Shown piece after piece: positions 1 to 5,374 of a stretch of DNA of 6,464 nucleotides (the stretch's first letter is position 1; each line of letters starts with the position of its first letter). The stretch covers positions 1 to 6,464 of the forward strand of contig CASGAK010000174.1 in the NCBI GenBank assembly GCA_949299435.1. The letters run 5' to 3'. The position numbers and the translations under genes are program-made. Below the pieces are notes generated by a model. That model was not told the DNA's origin. It worked only from the letters and a program-made list of their open reading frames with translations, and ran no database searches. The stretch is from an uncultured bacterium (GTDB taxonomy: Bacteria > Cyanobacteriota > Vampirovibrionia > Gastranaerophilales > Gastranaerophilaceae).

Positions 1-7
1 CCTTAAA

Positions 8-472
8 TTAATTGGGCTTATCAATAATTATACCTTGATTTTTATAGTTTATATGCTTTCTTTGTTGTTCGTACATTTCATTTCGTTCATTTTCTGCATT
101 ACGAACACCTTCATAGCAATAGCCTTTCTCTTCTTCTGTGAGTGTATTGCAATGTTCTACAGCTTTTTCAAAATTTGCTCGTCTTTCAGCCCAATAATTA
201 CTTTTTGTTCTTTCCGCATCAACAAAATTAATAACATTTAAAATATTTTTTTTGTCAGTAGCCTTGGCGTTTTCATATCCGCTTTCACAAAATTCTTCCC
301 ACTTCGGAGCATCAACATTATGTATAGCAGGCTTCGGTTGAGGTTCTTGGGGCTTTAGCGGTAATTCTAAAGTATCCGCTTCATCTAAAGTCACCGGTTC
401 TATATCCTCTGCAAGAGTCGGTATTGTTAACATTGATAAAAATAATAAGATTAAAAATATTTTTTTATACAT
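8..472 (-). CDS. Exported hydrophilic protein of unknown function, 154 aa
   Basis: I do not recognise this family. Residues 1-21 form a typical Sec signal peptide: positive MYKK, a leucine/isoleucine core, and a likely cleavage site after TLA (before Glu22). There is no lipobox cysteine, so a soluble periplasmic or secreted protein is expected. The mature part starts with an acidic and proline-rich linker (residues 39-49, KPQEPQPKPAI). It continues with a charged, probably alpha-helical region, about 57-145, rich in Glu, Lys, Arg, Asn and aromatics. Three cysteines (62, 108, 119) could form a disulfide after export. The ATG is well supported: AGGAG at 480-484 lies 7 bases upstream. It is the last visible gene of the minus-strand operon, starting 13 bases after the stop of the small PGLGQ protein. 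Its terminator, or a further gene, would lie left of the window. The CDS call is strong; the function is unknown. Confidence 0.88.
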   Translation of the reverse strand: MYKKIFLILLFLSMLTIPTLAEDIEPVTLDEADTLELPLKPQEPQPKPAIHNVDAPKWEEFCESGYENAKATDKKNILNVINFVDAERTKSNYWAERRANFEKAVEHCNTLTEEEKGYCYEGVRNAENERNEMYEQQRKHINYKNQGIIIDKPN

Positions 473-485
473 TTATAAGCTCCTG

Positions 486-776
486 TCAAATTCTGTTATG
501 CCATACACCGCCGCGTCTGTCCACAAAAGCATCATACGCTGACCAAAGTCGAAATACAACAGTTAGACCTAAAAGAGCATGTGTACAATTTTTTTCATAA
601 GGATTATCAAGTACAACCTGACCTAATCCGGGCCAAATAATAAGTGACAATGCAGCAGCACCAACAGACAAGCCTGAAATTTTACCGGGATGTCCGACTG
701 TACGCTCTGCATGGGCAGGCAGGAAAAACCCCAGCATAATTAATATAAAATTTAATATCACTATTTTTTTAATCAT
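486..776 (-). CDS. Small exported/membrane protein with PGLGQ motif, 96 aa (98 aa from upstream TTG)
   Basis: This protein has no firm family assignment. It opens with a signal peptide or signal anchor (MIKK, a long hydrophobic core, possible cleavage after AHA just before ERTVG). It then shows two more hydrophobic stretches: one around GLSVGAAALSLIIW leading into PGLGQ, and one around HALLGLTVVFRLWSAYDAF, ending in a charged, Gly/Arg-rich tail (DRRGGVW). A PG-x-GQ motif between two short helices is reminiscent of TM2/DUF5683-like small membrane proteins; this is a resemblance only. If the first segment is cleaved, two membrane helices remain. The start is uncertain. The ATG at 776 lies 11 bases from the AGG at 788-790, whereas a TTG at 782 lies 5 bases away and would add two residues. 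The gene begins 6-12 bases after the synthetase stop, so the two are very likely co-transcribed and possibly translationally coupled. Confidence 0.85.
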   Translation of the reverse strand: MIKKIVILNFILIMLGFFLPAHAERTVGHPGKISGLSVGAAALSLIIWPGLGQVVLDNPYEKNCTHALLGLTVVFRLWSAYDAFVDRRGGVWHNRI

Positions 777-787
777 AGACAATTTTA

Positions 788-791
788 CCTA
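788..791 (-). promoter_or_regulatory. Ribosome binding site overlapping the upstream stop codon
   Basis: Read on the minus strand, the stop TAG of the acyl-activating enzyme (789-791) is followed by G, giving TAGG. This is the only purine-rich Shine-Dalgarno candidate for the small PGLGQ protein. Its spacing (5 bases to the TTG at 782, 11 to the ATG at 776) leaves the start undecided. The overlap of stop and SD suggests that terminating ribosomes re-initiate on the next gene. Confidence 0.5.
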
Positions 792-2462
792 AGACTTTAC
801 AAGCTCTTTAACTTCTTTTCTTTTGACTTTACGTGTAGTCGTCCTTGGCAGAGGATTTCTGCTTACTACAATATTAATCGGACGCTTATAAGGTGTCAAG
901 CGTTCAGAAAGTCTTTTCACTTCATCTTTACAAAGTTTATCAACAGTTTCATCATCATATTTTGAAATAATTTCTTCAGATGGTACAACAACGGCTGCAA
1001 TATCTTCAGTGCCGTCTTTGGCTCCGAAAGTCCTCGATACACCAAGTACGCAAACTTCTGCAAAATAAGGACTTTTTTCCAATACCGCTTCTACTTCTTC
1101 AGGAAAAACTTTTTTACCTCCTGACAATACAATCATATTTTTGATACGACCTGTTATGTAAAGATGTCCATCTTTTGTAATTTTTGCAATATCACCCGTA
1201 TGCAGCCAACCATCAGGATCAATAGTTTCTGCTGTCAATTCAGGCTGATTGTGATAACCTTTCATAATTGCAGGTCCGCGTAATTGTAATTCACCGGTTT
1301 CTTTATCAATACGAGCCTCAAAACTTTTTAGAGGTCTTCCTACAGATGCCAAATCATTACGTTTATCGGTGTTTACCGATACAACAGGACTTGTCTCAGA
1401 TAATCCGTAACCTTGATATACTTTGATACCAATTCTTTCGAAAAACTCTCCAACACAAATATCTAAGGGTGCTCCGCCTGAAATACACCCCATGAAATGT
1501 CCGCCAAATTTGTCATGAATTTTTTTAAATATTATCTTTTTAATTCGGTATGACGGAATAAACTTCGCTAAAGAAAACATTGTATTGAATATAAATTTTA
1601 CATGCTGGGGTGAAGAATTAATTTCTGTTTCAATTCCTGTTTTCAATAATTTTAAAAATGCAGGAACTACAATCATAAAATCTACTTTTTTCGCACGCAT
1701 AATCCCGAGAATATCTTTAGGTTTAAGACTCGGGGTATAATATACACTGAAACCGAAATTTAAAAATGTACTAAAACCGACAGTCATTTCAAAAAGATGG
1801 TTCATCGGCAAAATTGACAAAACCGTTACCATTCTGTCAGGTAAAATTTTATTCAAAGCATCTTCCAAATCATCTAATTGAGATAGCATATTTGCAAAGG
1901 ATATTTCAACCCCCTTAGGAGAGCCTGTTGTGCCTGATGTATATATTATAAAAGCAGTAGATTTTGATGATCTAGGACGCCATCTTGCTTCATAATTATC
2001 AGGAAGATTATACAAACTTTTGCAAGTCATATCTGAGTTAGGTTCGTCCATTACTATTATATCTTTAATACAGGTTAATTCTTTTTGTAATTCAAGTGCC
2101 ATTTGCAAATGAGCATTCGATACAAGCATTACTATAGGCTCGCAATCTGAAAGAATACTGTTTAACTCATACTTTGTAAGTTTTACATCTAAAGGCACAG
2201 TCACCATGCCTGCCATAGCAGAAGCAAATACGCAAGCACCATACTCGGGTTTGGATTCAGATAAAATAGCAAGTCTGTCACCTTTTTTCACATCTAGATG
2301 GTCAATCAAATAACAGGCTAGTTTTCTCGAGAGCATGCCTATACCTTTGTAAGTAAATTCTTTCCAACCTAGCGGTGTTTTTGTACCAAGTGCTATTCTT
2401 TCCCCATACTTTTTTGTTCTTTCATCTAAAAGTGAAAGTACATTTTTTCTCCTAGCTTCCAT
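789..2462 (-). CDS. Long-chain fatty-acid CoA ligase / acyl-ACP synthetase (AMP-forming)
   Basis: This ANL-superfamily enzyme activates a fatty acid with ATP to an acyl-adenylate and transfers it to CoA (or to ACP) in the cytoplasm or at the membrane face. Numbering from the TTG just upstream (558 aa), the core motifs are all present: P-loop A3 YTSGTTGSPKG (175-185), ISGGAPLD (328-335), A5 YGLSET (353-358), A7 HTGD with Asp425, the hinge region ITGR with Arg440, and the A10 catalytic lysine in RTTTRKVKRK (Lys546). SGGAPLD together with GYGLSETSPVVSV is typical of the long-chain fatty-acyl branch rather than acetate or peptide-synthetase domains. Cyanobacterial relatives are acyl-ACP synthetases that recycle free fatty acids, so that role is a real alternative. 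The length is somewhat short against enzymes of about 600-650 aa, but both ends look intact. ATG 2462 is preferred over TTG 2465. It is first in an operon with two small exported proteins. Confidence 0.93.
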   Translation of the reverse strand: MEARRKNVLSLLDERTKKYGERIALGTKTPLGWKEFTYKGIGMLSRKLACYLIDHLDVKKGDRLAILSESKPEYGACVFASAMAGMVTVPLDVKLTKYELNSILSDCEPIVMLVSNAHLQMALELQKELTCIKDIIVMDEPNSDMTCKSLYNLPDNYEARWRPRSSKSTAFIIYTSGTTGSPKGVEISFANMLSQLDDLEDALNKILPDRMVTVLSILPMNHLFEMTVGFSTFLNFGFSVYYTPSLKPKDILGIMRAKKVDFMIVVPAFLKLLKTGIETEINSSPQHVKFIFNTMFSLAKFIPSYRIKKIIFKKIHDKFGGHFMGCISGGAPLDICVGEFFERIGIKVYQGYGLSETSPVVSVNTDKRNDLASVGRPLKSFEARIDKETGELQLRGPAIMKGYHNQPELTAETIDPDGWLHTGDIAKITKDGHLYITGRIKNMIVLSGGKKVFPEEVEAVLEKSPYFAEVCVLGVSRTFGAKDGTEDIAAVVVPSEEIISKYDDETVDKLCKDEVKRLSERLTPYKRPINIVVSRNPLPRTTTRKVKRKEVKELVKS

Positions 2463-2474
2463 CAATTATCTTAA

Positions 2475-2480
2475 CCCCTT
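2475..2480 (-). promoter_or_regulatory. Ribosome binding site of the acyl-activating enzyme
   Basis: The minus strand reads AAGGGG here, 12 bases before ATG 2462 and 9 bases before the in-frame TTG at 2465 directly next to it. Spacing slightly favours TTG and codon preference favours ATG. The difference is one residue and does not affect the product. Confidence 0.5.
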
Positions 2481-2504
2481 CATAACATTAAAAGACCTAA
2501 TTCT

Positions 2505-2533
2505 AGAATATAATTTTTATCGTTAAAAGTCAA
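2505..2533 (-). promoter_or_regulatory. Predicted sigma70-type promoter for the acyl-activating-enzyme operon
   Basis: On the minus strand a -35 box TTGACT (2528-2533, five of six consensus bases) is followed after 17 bases by TATTCT (2505-2510, four of six). TATATT (2507-2512) matches better but would need a short 15-base spacer. Transcription would begin near 2498, giving a leader of roughly 35 bases to the start codon. It is the only good candidate in the divergent region for this strand. Prediction by eye only. Confidence 0.5.
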
Positions 2534-2540
2534 GTATTTA

Positions 2541-2570
2541 TTGCAAATCACAATTTGTTTATATTATAAT
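2541..2570 (+). promoter_or_regulatory. Predicted sigma70-type promoter for miaB and the two downstream genes
   Basis: A perfect -10 hexamer TATAAT (2565-2570) lies 18 bases after TTGCAA (2541-2546, four of six consensus bases). Transcription would start near 2577, about 30 bases before the ATG of miaB. A short inverted repeat, CAAAT (2544-2548) and ATTTG (2553-2557) with a 4-base spacer, falls between the two boxes and could be an operator, although five-base arms are easily chance in AT-rich DNA. The opposing promoter has its -35 box 7 bases away. Confidence 0.55.
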
Positions 2571-2607
2571 TTTTATACAAAAAAGATAATTTTAAGGGAA
2601 TTTTATA

Positions 2608-3936
2608 ATGAAAAAAGTATACATTGAAACAATGGGTTGCCAGATGAATAAATCCGACAGTGAAAGAATGTTTGGAATGCTTTCACATTTTGGCTATGAA
2701 CAGACAGAGAACCCCAAAGAAGCTGACCTTGTAATGGTAAATACCTGCTCAATAAGACAGTTGAGTGAAGATAAGGCATTCAGTTTAATAGGAGTTTGGG
2801 GTCAGTGGAAAAAAACATCTAAACCTGATTTAAAAATCGGATTTTGCGGTTGTGTAGCCCAACAAAAAATGAAAGAAGTGTTCAAAAGAGCACCTTATGT
2901 AGATTTTGTACTTGGTACACATAAAATTTATTCACTTCCCGAAATTATCAAGAAAATTAATAACGGCGAAAGAGTTTGCGAATGCACTGAAACTAATGCA
3001 ACAGAAGATGATAAGGCTTCACAATATGAAATAGACAGGGTAAAAAGTGTAAATGCGTGGATTCCGATTACAGAGGGGTGCAATAATTTTTGCACATACT
3101 GCATCGTTCCATACACAAGAGGCAGAGAAAGGTCAAGAACTCCCGAAATTATAATTAAAGAAGCAAAAGATGCAATTACAAATGGTTTTAAAGAAATTAC
3201 ATTACTAGGTCAAAACGTTGACAGCTATGGGAAGGATTTTAAAGATAGAAACTACCGTCTTGCACAGCTTTTAAGAGATTTGAATAATCTGGAAGGCAAT
3301 TTCAGAATACGTTTTGTCACATCATACCCGACCGATATTACTGACGAATTGATTGATACAGTCGTAGAATTGGATAAAGTTTGTGAGTATTTTCATATTC
3401 CTATGCAATCAGGCTCAAGTGAAGTTTTAAAGAAAATGAACAGAAGATATGACAGAGAAACTTACAAAAAAATTGTCGAAAAAGTAAGAGCAAAAGTCGC
3501 TGATGTCACAATCACAAGTGATTTTATCACAGGATTCCCCGGAGAAACCGAAGAACAATTTCAAGAAACTTTAACAGCAATTGATGAGTTTGAGCTTGAT
3601 TATTCAAATACCGCAGCTTACTCTCCAAGAGAAAAGACTGTAGCTGCAAAATGGACAGATAAATTTATTGATGAAGATGTAAAAACCGAACGTCTTGCAA
3701 GATTGAATGAAAAAGTCAGAGAAAATTGTCTTAAATCAAATCAAAAATACGTAGGACGTACTATGGAAGTTTTAATTGAAAACTTTGAAAATCACAAGGG
3801 CAAAAACGTAATTACAGGCAGAACAAGAAACAATAAAATCGTTCATATACCTTGTGATAACGACAGAACAGGCGAGTTTTTAAATGTAAAAATTACAGGT
3901 ACTAAAACCTGGTATTTGCAAGGTGAATTAATCTAG
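2608..3936 (+). CDS. miaB: tRNA-2-methylthio-N6-dimethylallyladenosine synthase (MiaB)
   Basis: MiaB is a radical-SAM methylthiotransferase that adds a methylthio group to i6A at position 37 of tRNAs reading UNN codons, which improves decoding. All three domains of a complete 442 aa enzyme are visible. The N-terminal UPF0004 domain carries Cys11 (ETMGCQMNKSDSERM), Cys47 (VNTCSIR) and Cys82 (GCVAQQ), which hold one [4Fe-4S] cluster. The radical-SAM core has the CxxxCxxC motif Cys158/Cys162/Cys165 (TEGCNNFCTYCIVPYTRGRE). A C-terminal TRAM-like RNA-binding domain spans about 378-442. The opening YIETMGCQMNKSDSE and PYTRGRERSR point to MiaB rather than the related RimO or MtaB. The ATG is supported by AAGGG (2594-2598), 9 bases upstream. 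It appears to be first in an operon with two acetyltransferase-like genes; the first of these starts 43 bases downstream without a convincing terminator between them. Confidence 0.96.
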   Translation: MKKVYIETMGCQMNKSDSERMFGMLSHFGYEQTENPKEADLVMVNTCSIRQLSEDKAFSLIGVWGQWKKTSKPDLKIGFCGCVAQQKMKEVFKRAPYVDFVLGTHKIYSLPEIIKKINNGERVCECTETNATEDDKASQYEIDRVKSVNAWIPITEGCNNFCTYCIVPYTRGRERSRTPEIIIKEAKDAITNGFKEITLLGQNVDSYGKDFKDRNYRLAQLLRDLNNLEGNFRIRFVTSYPTDITDELIDTVVELDKVCEYFHIPMQSGSSEVLKKMNRRYDRETYKKIVEKVRAKVADVTITSDFITGFPGETEEQFQETLTAIDEFELDYSNTAAYSPREKTVAAKWTDKFIDEDVKTERLARLNEKVRENCLKSNQKYVGRTMEVLIENFENHKGKNVITGRTRNNKIVHIPCDNDRTGEFLNVKITGTKTWYLQGELI

Positions 3937-3954
3937 CAAAAATATTTTTTCAGA

Positions 3955-3977
3955 AGTTTTCCTATCTGCGGAAAGTT
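3955..3977 (+). promoter_or_regulatory. Possible RNA hairpin covering the ribosome binding site of the next gene
   Basis: In the miaB-GNAT spacer, TTTCC (3958-3962) and GGAAA (3970-3974) can pair around a 7-base loop. In RNA the stem extends outward by two G-U pairs and one A-U pair, to 8 pairs (3955-3977). The 3' arm contains GGAAAG, the only Shine-Dalgarno candidate for the ATG at 3980, so the structure could reduce translation of the first acetyltransferase-like gene relative to miaB. There is no U-run after it, so it is not a terminator. It is weak (two G-U pairs, only two G-C pairs) and may be chance. Confidence 0.3.
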
Positions 3978-3979
3978 AT

Positions 3980-4642
3980 ATGAAAATAGATTATTCAACA
4001 CCAAAACTGGATTTACAAAACTGTATTTTGAATAAATCAACTAAAAAACAATGTCAAGTTTATAATTATAAAACTTGCTCGGATCAAGTGTTTTTTGGCG
4101 GACTTGTTCTTCAAAAAGCTAAGAATAAAAAAGAAGCTGCACAGTTAGCTAAAATTTTTTTTAGGTCATTAAACAATAATTTGCCTAATAATAACTTCAT
4201 TGTCGATATTTTTGAATATTTATCACAACAGATTATATCACTGCCTTTTTTGCATAGTGTAAAAAATCCCAACCGCATTACTGAACTGGTATATCACAAC
4301 AACAAAATCTCAGGCGGATATAAGTTGGGAATTGATAAAAAAAATTCTTTAGGTCACATTGAGTGTATGGCTATTTGCGATGAGCTGAAACATACCAAAA
4401 AAGGTATCGCAGCATTAAAACTGATGGCTGAAAAAATAGGAAAAACCGCCTCGGAAAATAAATTAGAATATATTTCTTGGGAAACTGAAATTTCAAACAC
4501 TCAAGCAAGAAAATTGTTCAAACGCCTTAATGCATACAAAGAAGAAAATTACAACTGCATATCACCCTATATAAAATATACAATCCCTACTGATAAATTT
4601 ATTGAAGCAATTAAAAAATTAACTCCCAATCAACTTACTTAA
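3980..4642 (+). CDS. GNAT-fold acetyltransferase-like protein with variable leader, 220 aa (paralogue 1)
   Basis: Predicted GNAT-fold N-acyltransferase-like protein; substrate unknown. Residues 1-34 form a polar, Asn/Lys/Gln/Cys-containing leader with no signal peptide, ending in DQVFFGG (35-41). A helical part (about 47-90) follows, then a GNAT-like core: strand NRITELV (98-104), KISGGY (109-114), strand GHIECMAI (125-132), a pyrophosphate-loop equivalent TKKGIAALK (139-147), strand EYISWET (163-169), and the motif-B helix N173-x-x-A-x-x-LF-x-x-LNA (173-185), matching the usual 'NxxAxxLYxxxGF'. The canonical loop is Q/R-x-x-G-x-G/A; here Thr139 replaces Q/R, so catalytic competence is unproven. 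The ATG has GGAAAG at 3970-3975 as a modest SD. It sits 43 bases after miaB and 18 bases before a clear paralogue. The GNAT assignment is from motif order, not a database match. Confidence 0.85.
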   Translation: MKIDYSTPKLDLQNCILNKSTKKQCQVYNYKTCSDQVFFGGLVLQKAKNKKEAAQLAKIFFRSLNNNLPNNNFIVDIFEYLSQQIISLPFLHSVKNPNRITELVYHNNKISGGYKLGIDKKNSLGHIECMAICDELKHTKKGIAALKLMAEKIGKTASENKLEYISWETEISNTQARKLFKRLNAYKEENYNCISPYIKYTIPTDKFIEAIKKLTPNQLT

Positions 4643-4647
4643 AACTC

Positions 4648-4652
4648 AAGGA
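4648..4652 (+). promoter_or_regulatory. Ribosome binding site of the second GNAT-like gene
   Basis: AAGGA lies 8 bases before the ATG at 4661 and 5 bases after the stop of the first paralogue. This is a much better site than the one in front of the first paralogue. It fixes the start and supports translation from a shared transcript. Confidence 0.7.
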
Positions 4653-4660
4653 AATATAAT

Positions 4661-5284
4661 ATGAAAATAATTAATCGAAATTTTACACCAGCAAAAATTA
4701 CTAATCTTTCTCGTTCTTACACCACCAAAAACCAATCTGCAATTCTACAAGATAAAATCTCATTTAGCGGTACAATTATAAAAAGGGTTCAATCAAAAGA
4801 AGAAATAAAAGAAGTTTTGGATTTATTTTATAATTCTTTAAAACATAACTTTGAGCCGAACAAAAAGACCTCAAAGTTTTTAGAAAAAATAGATCGCTAT
4901 CTGTCAATGCTGCCTTTTTCAATAGCAGCAAGACAACCTAACTGCATTACTGAGGTTGTAAAAACCGAAAATAAACTCGCAGGAGGATATTCCATGATTG
5001 TAAATTCTGAAAACTCTACAGCACATATAGGATTTATCACATTAGCTCCTGAATATATGAAAACAAAATTCGGAATTGCAGTACTAAAAAATTTAGGCAG
5101 AAGAATTTATGAAAATGCTAATCTTAATAATGTAAAAGAAATAACCTGGACTACAAATTCAAAAAATAAATCCATCAACAATTTATTAAAACGTTTTGGT
5201 GCTGAAAAAGTTAAAGAAATTATGCTGGGTGAAACTGAATATAAAATTTCCATTAACGATTTGAAAAATAAATTGTATAAGTAA
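4661..5284 (+). CDS. GNAT-fold acetyltransferase-like protein with variable leader, 207 aa (paralogue 2)
   Basis: This is a paralogue of the preceding gene. From DKISFSG (31-37) to KRFGA (177-181) it aligns with residues 35-185 of its neighbour with a constant offset of 4 and no gap; I count 48 identities in 151 positions. Shared blocks are LPF (84-86), NCITEVV (94-100), KLAGGY (105-110), NS followed by HI (118-123), TKFGIAVLK (135-143, the acetyl-CoA pyrophosphate-loop equivalent, again Thr instead of Q/R), EITWTT (160-165), and the helix N169 to FGA181 that corresponds to GNAT motif B. The leader (1-30) is polar, rich in Asn, Thr, Ser and Lys, and unrelated to the neighbour's leader. There is no signal peptide or membrane segment. 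The function is probably transfer of an acyl group to an unknown amine; loss of activity cannot be excluded. It is the last gene of the operon, with a terminator hairpin starting 37 bases after the stop. Confidence 0.86.
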   Translation: MKIINRNFTPAKITNLSRSYTTKNQSAILQDKISFSGTIIKRVQSKEEIKEVLDLFYNSLKHNFEPNKKTSKFLEKIDRYLSMLPFSIAARQPNCITEVVKTENKLAGGYSMIVNSENSTAHIGFITLAPEYMKTKFGIAVLKNLGRRIYENANLNNVKEITWTTNSKNKSINNLLKRFGAEKVKEIMLGETEYKISINDLKNKLYK

Positions 5285-5320
5285 ATATAAATTACTTATC
5301 TGAATTTTATTATAAATACA

Positions 5321-5365
5321 AAAACCTACCCTGTGAAAATTACTTTTGTAAACAGAGTAGGTTTT
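5321..5365 (-). terminator. Hairpin terminator between convergent operons, stronger on the minus strand
   Basis: Arms AAAACCTACCCTGT (5321-5334) and ACAGAGTAGGTTTT (5352-5365) pair over 14 positions around a 17-base loop that could itself form a short AAAA/TTTT stem. In minus-strand RNA the single non-Watson-Crick position is a tolerated U-G pair, and the hairpin runs into UUUUUGUAUUU, a good tract. In plus-strand RNA the same position is a C-A mismatch and the tail is only UUUU before AAACG. It therefore fits best as the terminator of mtnA (stop 10 bases before it) and may also stop, less efficiently, transcription from the GNAT genes. Confidence 0.88.
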
Positions 5366-5374
5366 AAACGCTAT

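Noticed and set aside
35..241. Plus-strand open frame of 68 codons opposite the exported 154 aa protein
   Set aside because: Phe/Ile/Cys-rich translation typical of antisense to an AT-rich coding region, with no RBS or family; the opposite strand has a signal peptide and SD.
789..2462. Adenylation domain of a peptide synthetase or acetyl-CoA synthetase
   Set aside because: No carrier or condensation domain adjoins it, and SGGAPLD plus GYGLSETSPVVSV point to the long-chain fatty-acyl branch.
2928..3116. Minus-strand open frame of 62 codons inside miaB
   Set aside because: It is antisense to the highly conserved MiaB radical-SAM region and has no independent support.
2608..3936. RimO or MtaB instead of MiaB
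   Set aside because: All share the UPF0004, radical-SAM and TRAM layout, but the ETMGCQMNKSDSE opening and the PYTRGRERSR segment are those of MiaB.
3937..3979. Terminator between miaB and the first GNAT-like gene
   Set aside because: The T-run (3945-3950) precedes rather than follows the only hairpin, the stem is weak, and no U-tract trails it; the genes are more likely co-transcribed.
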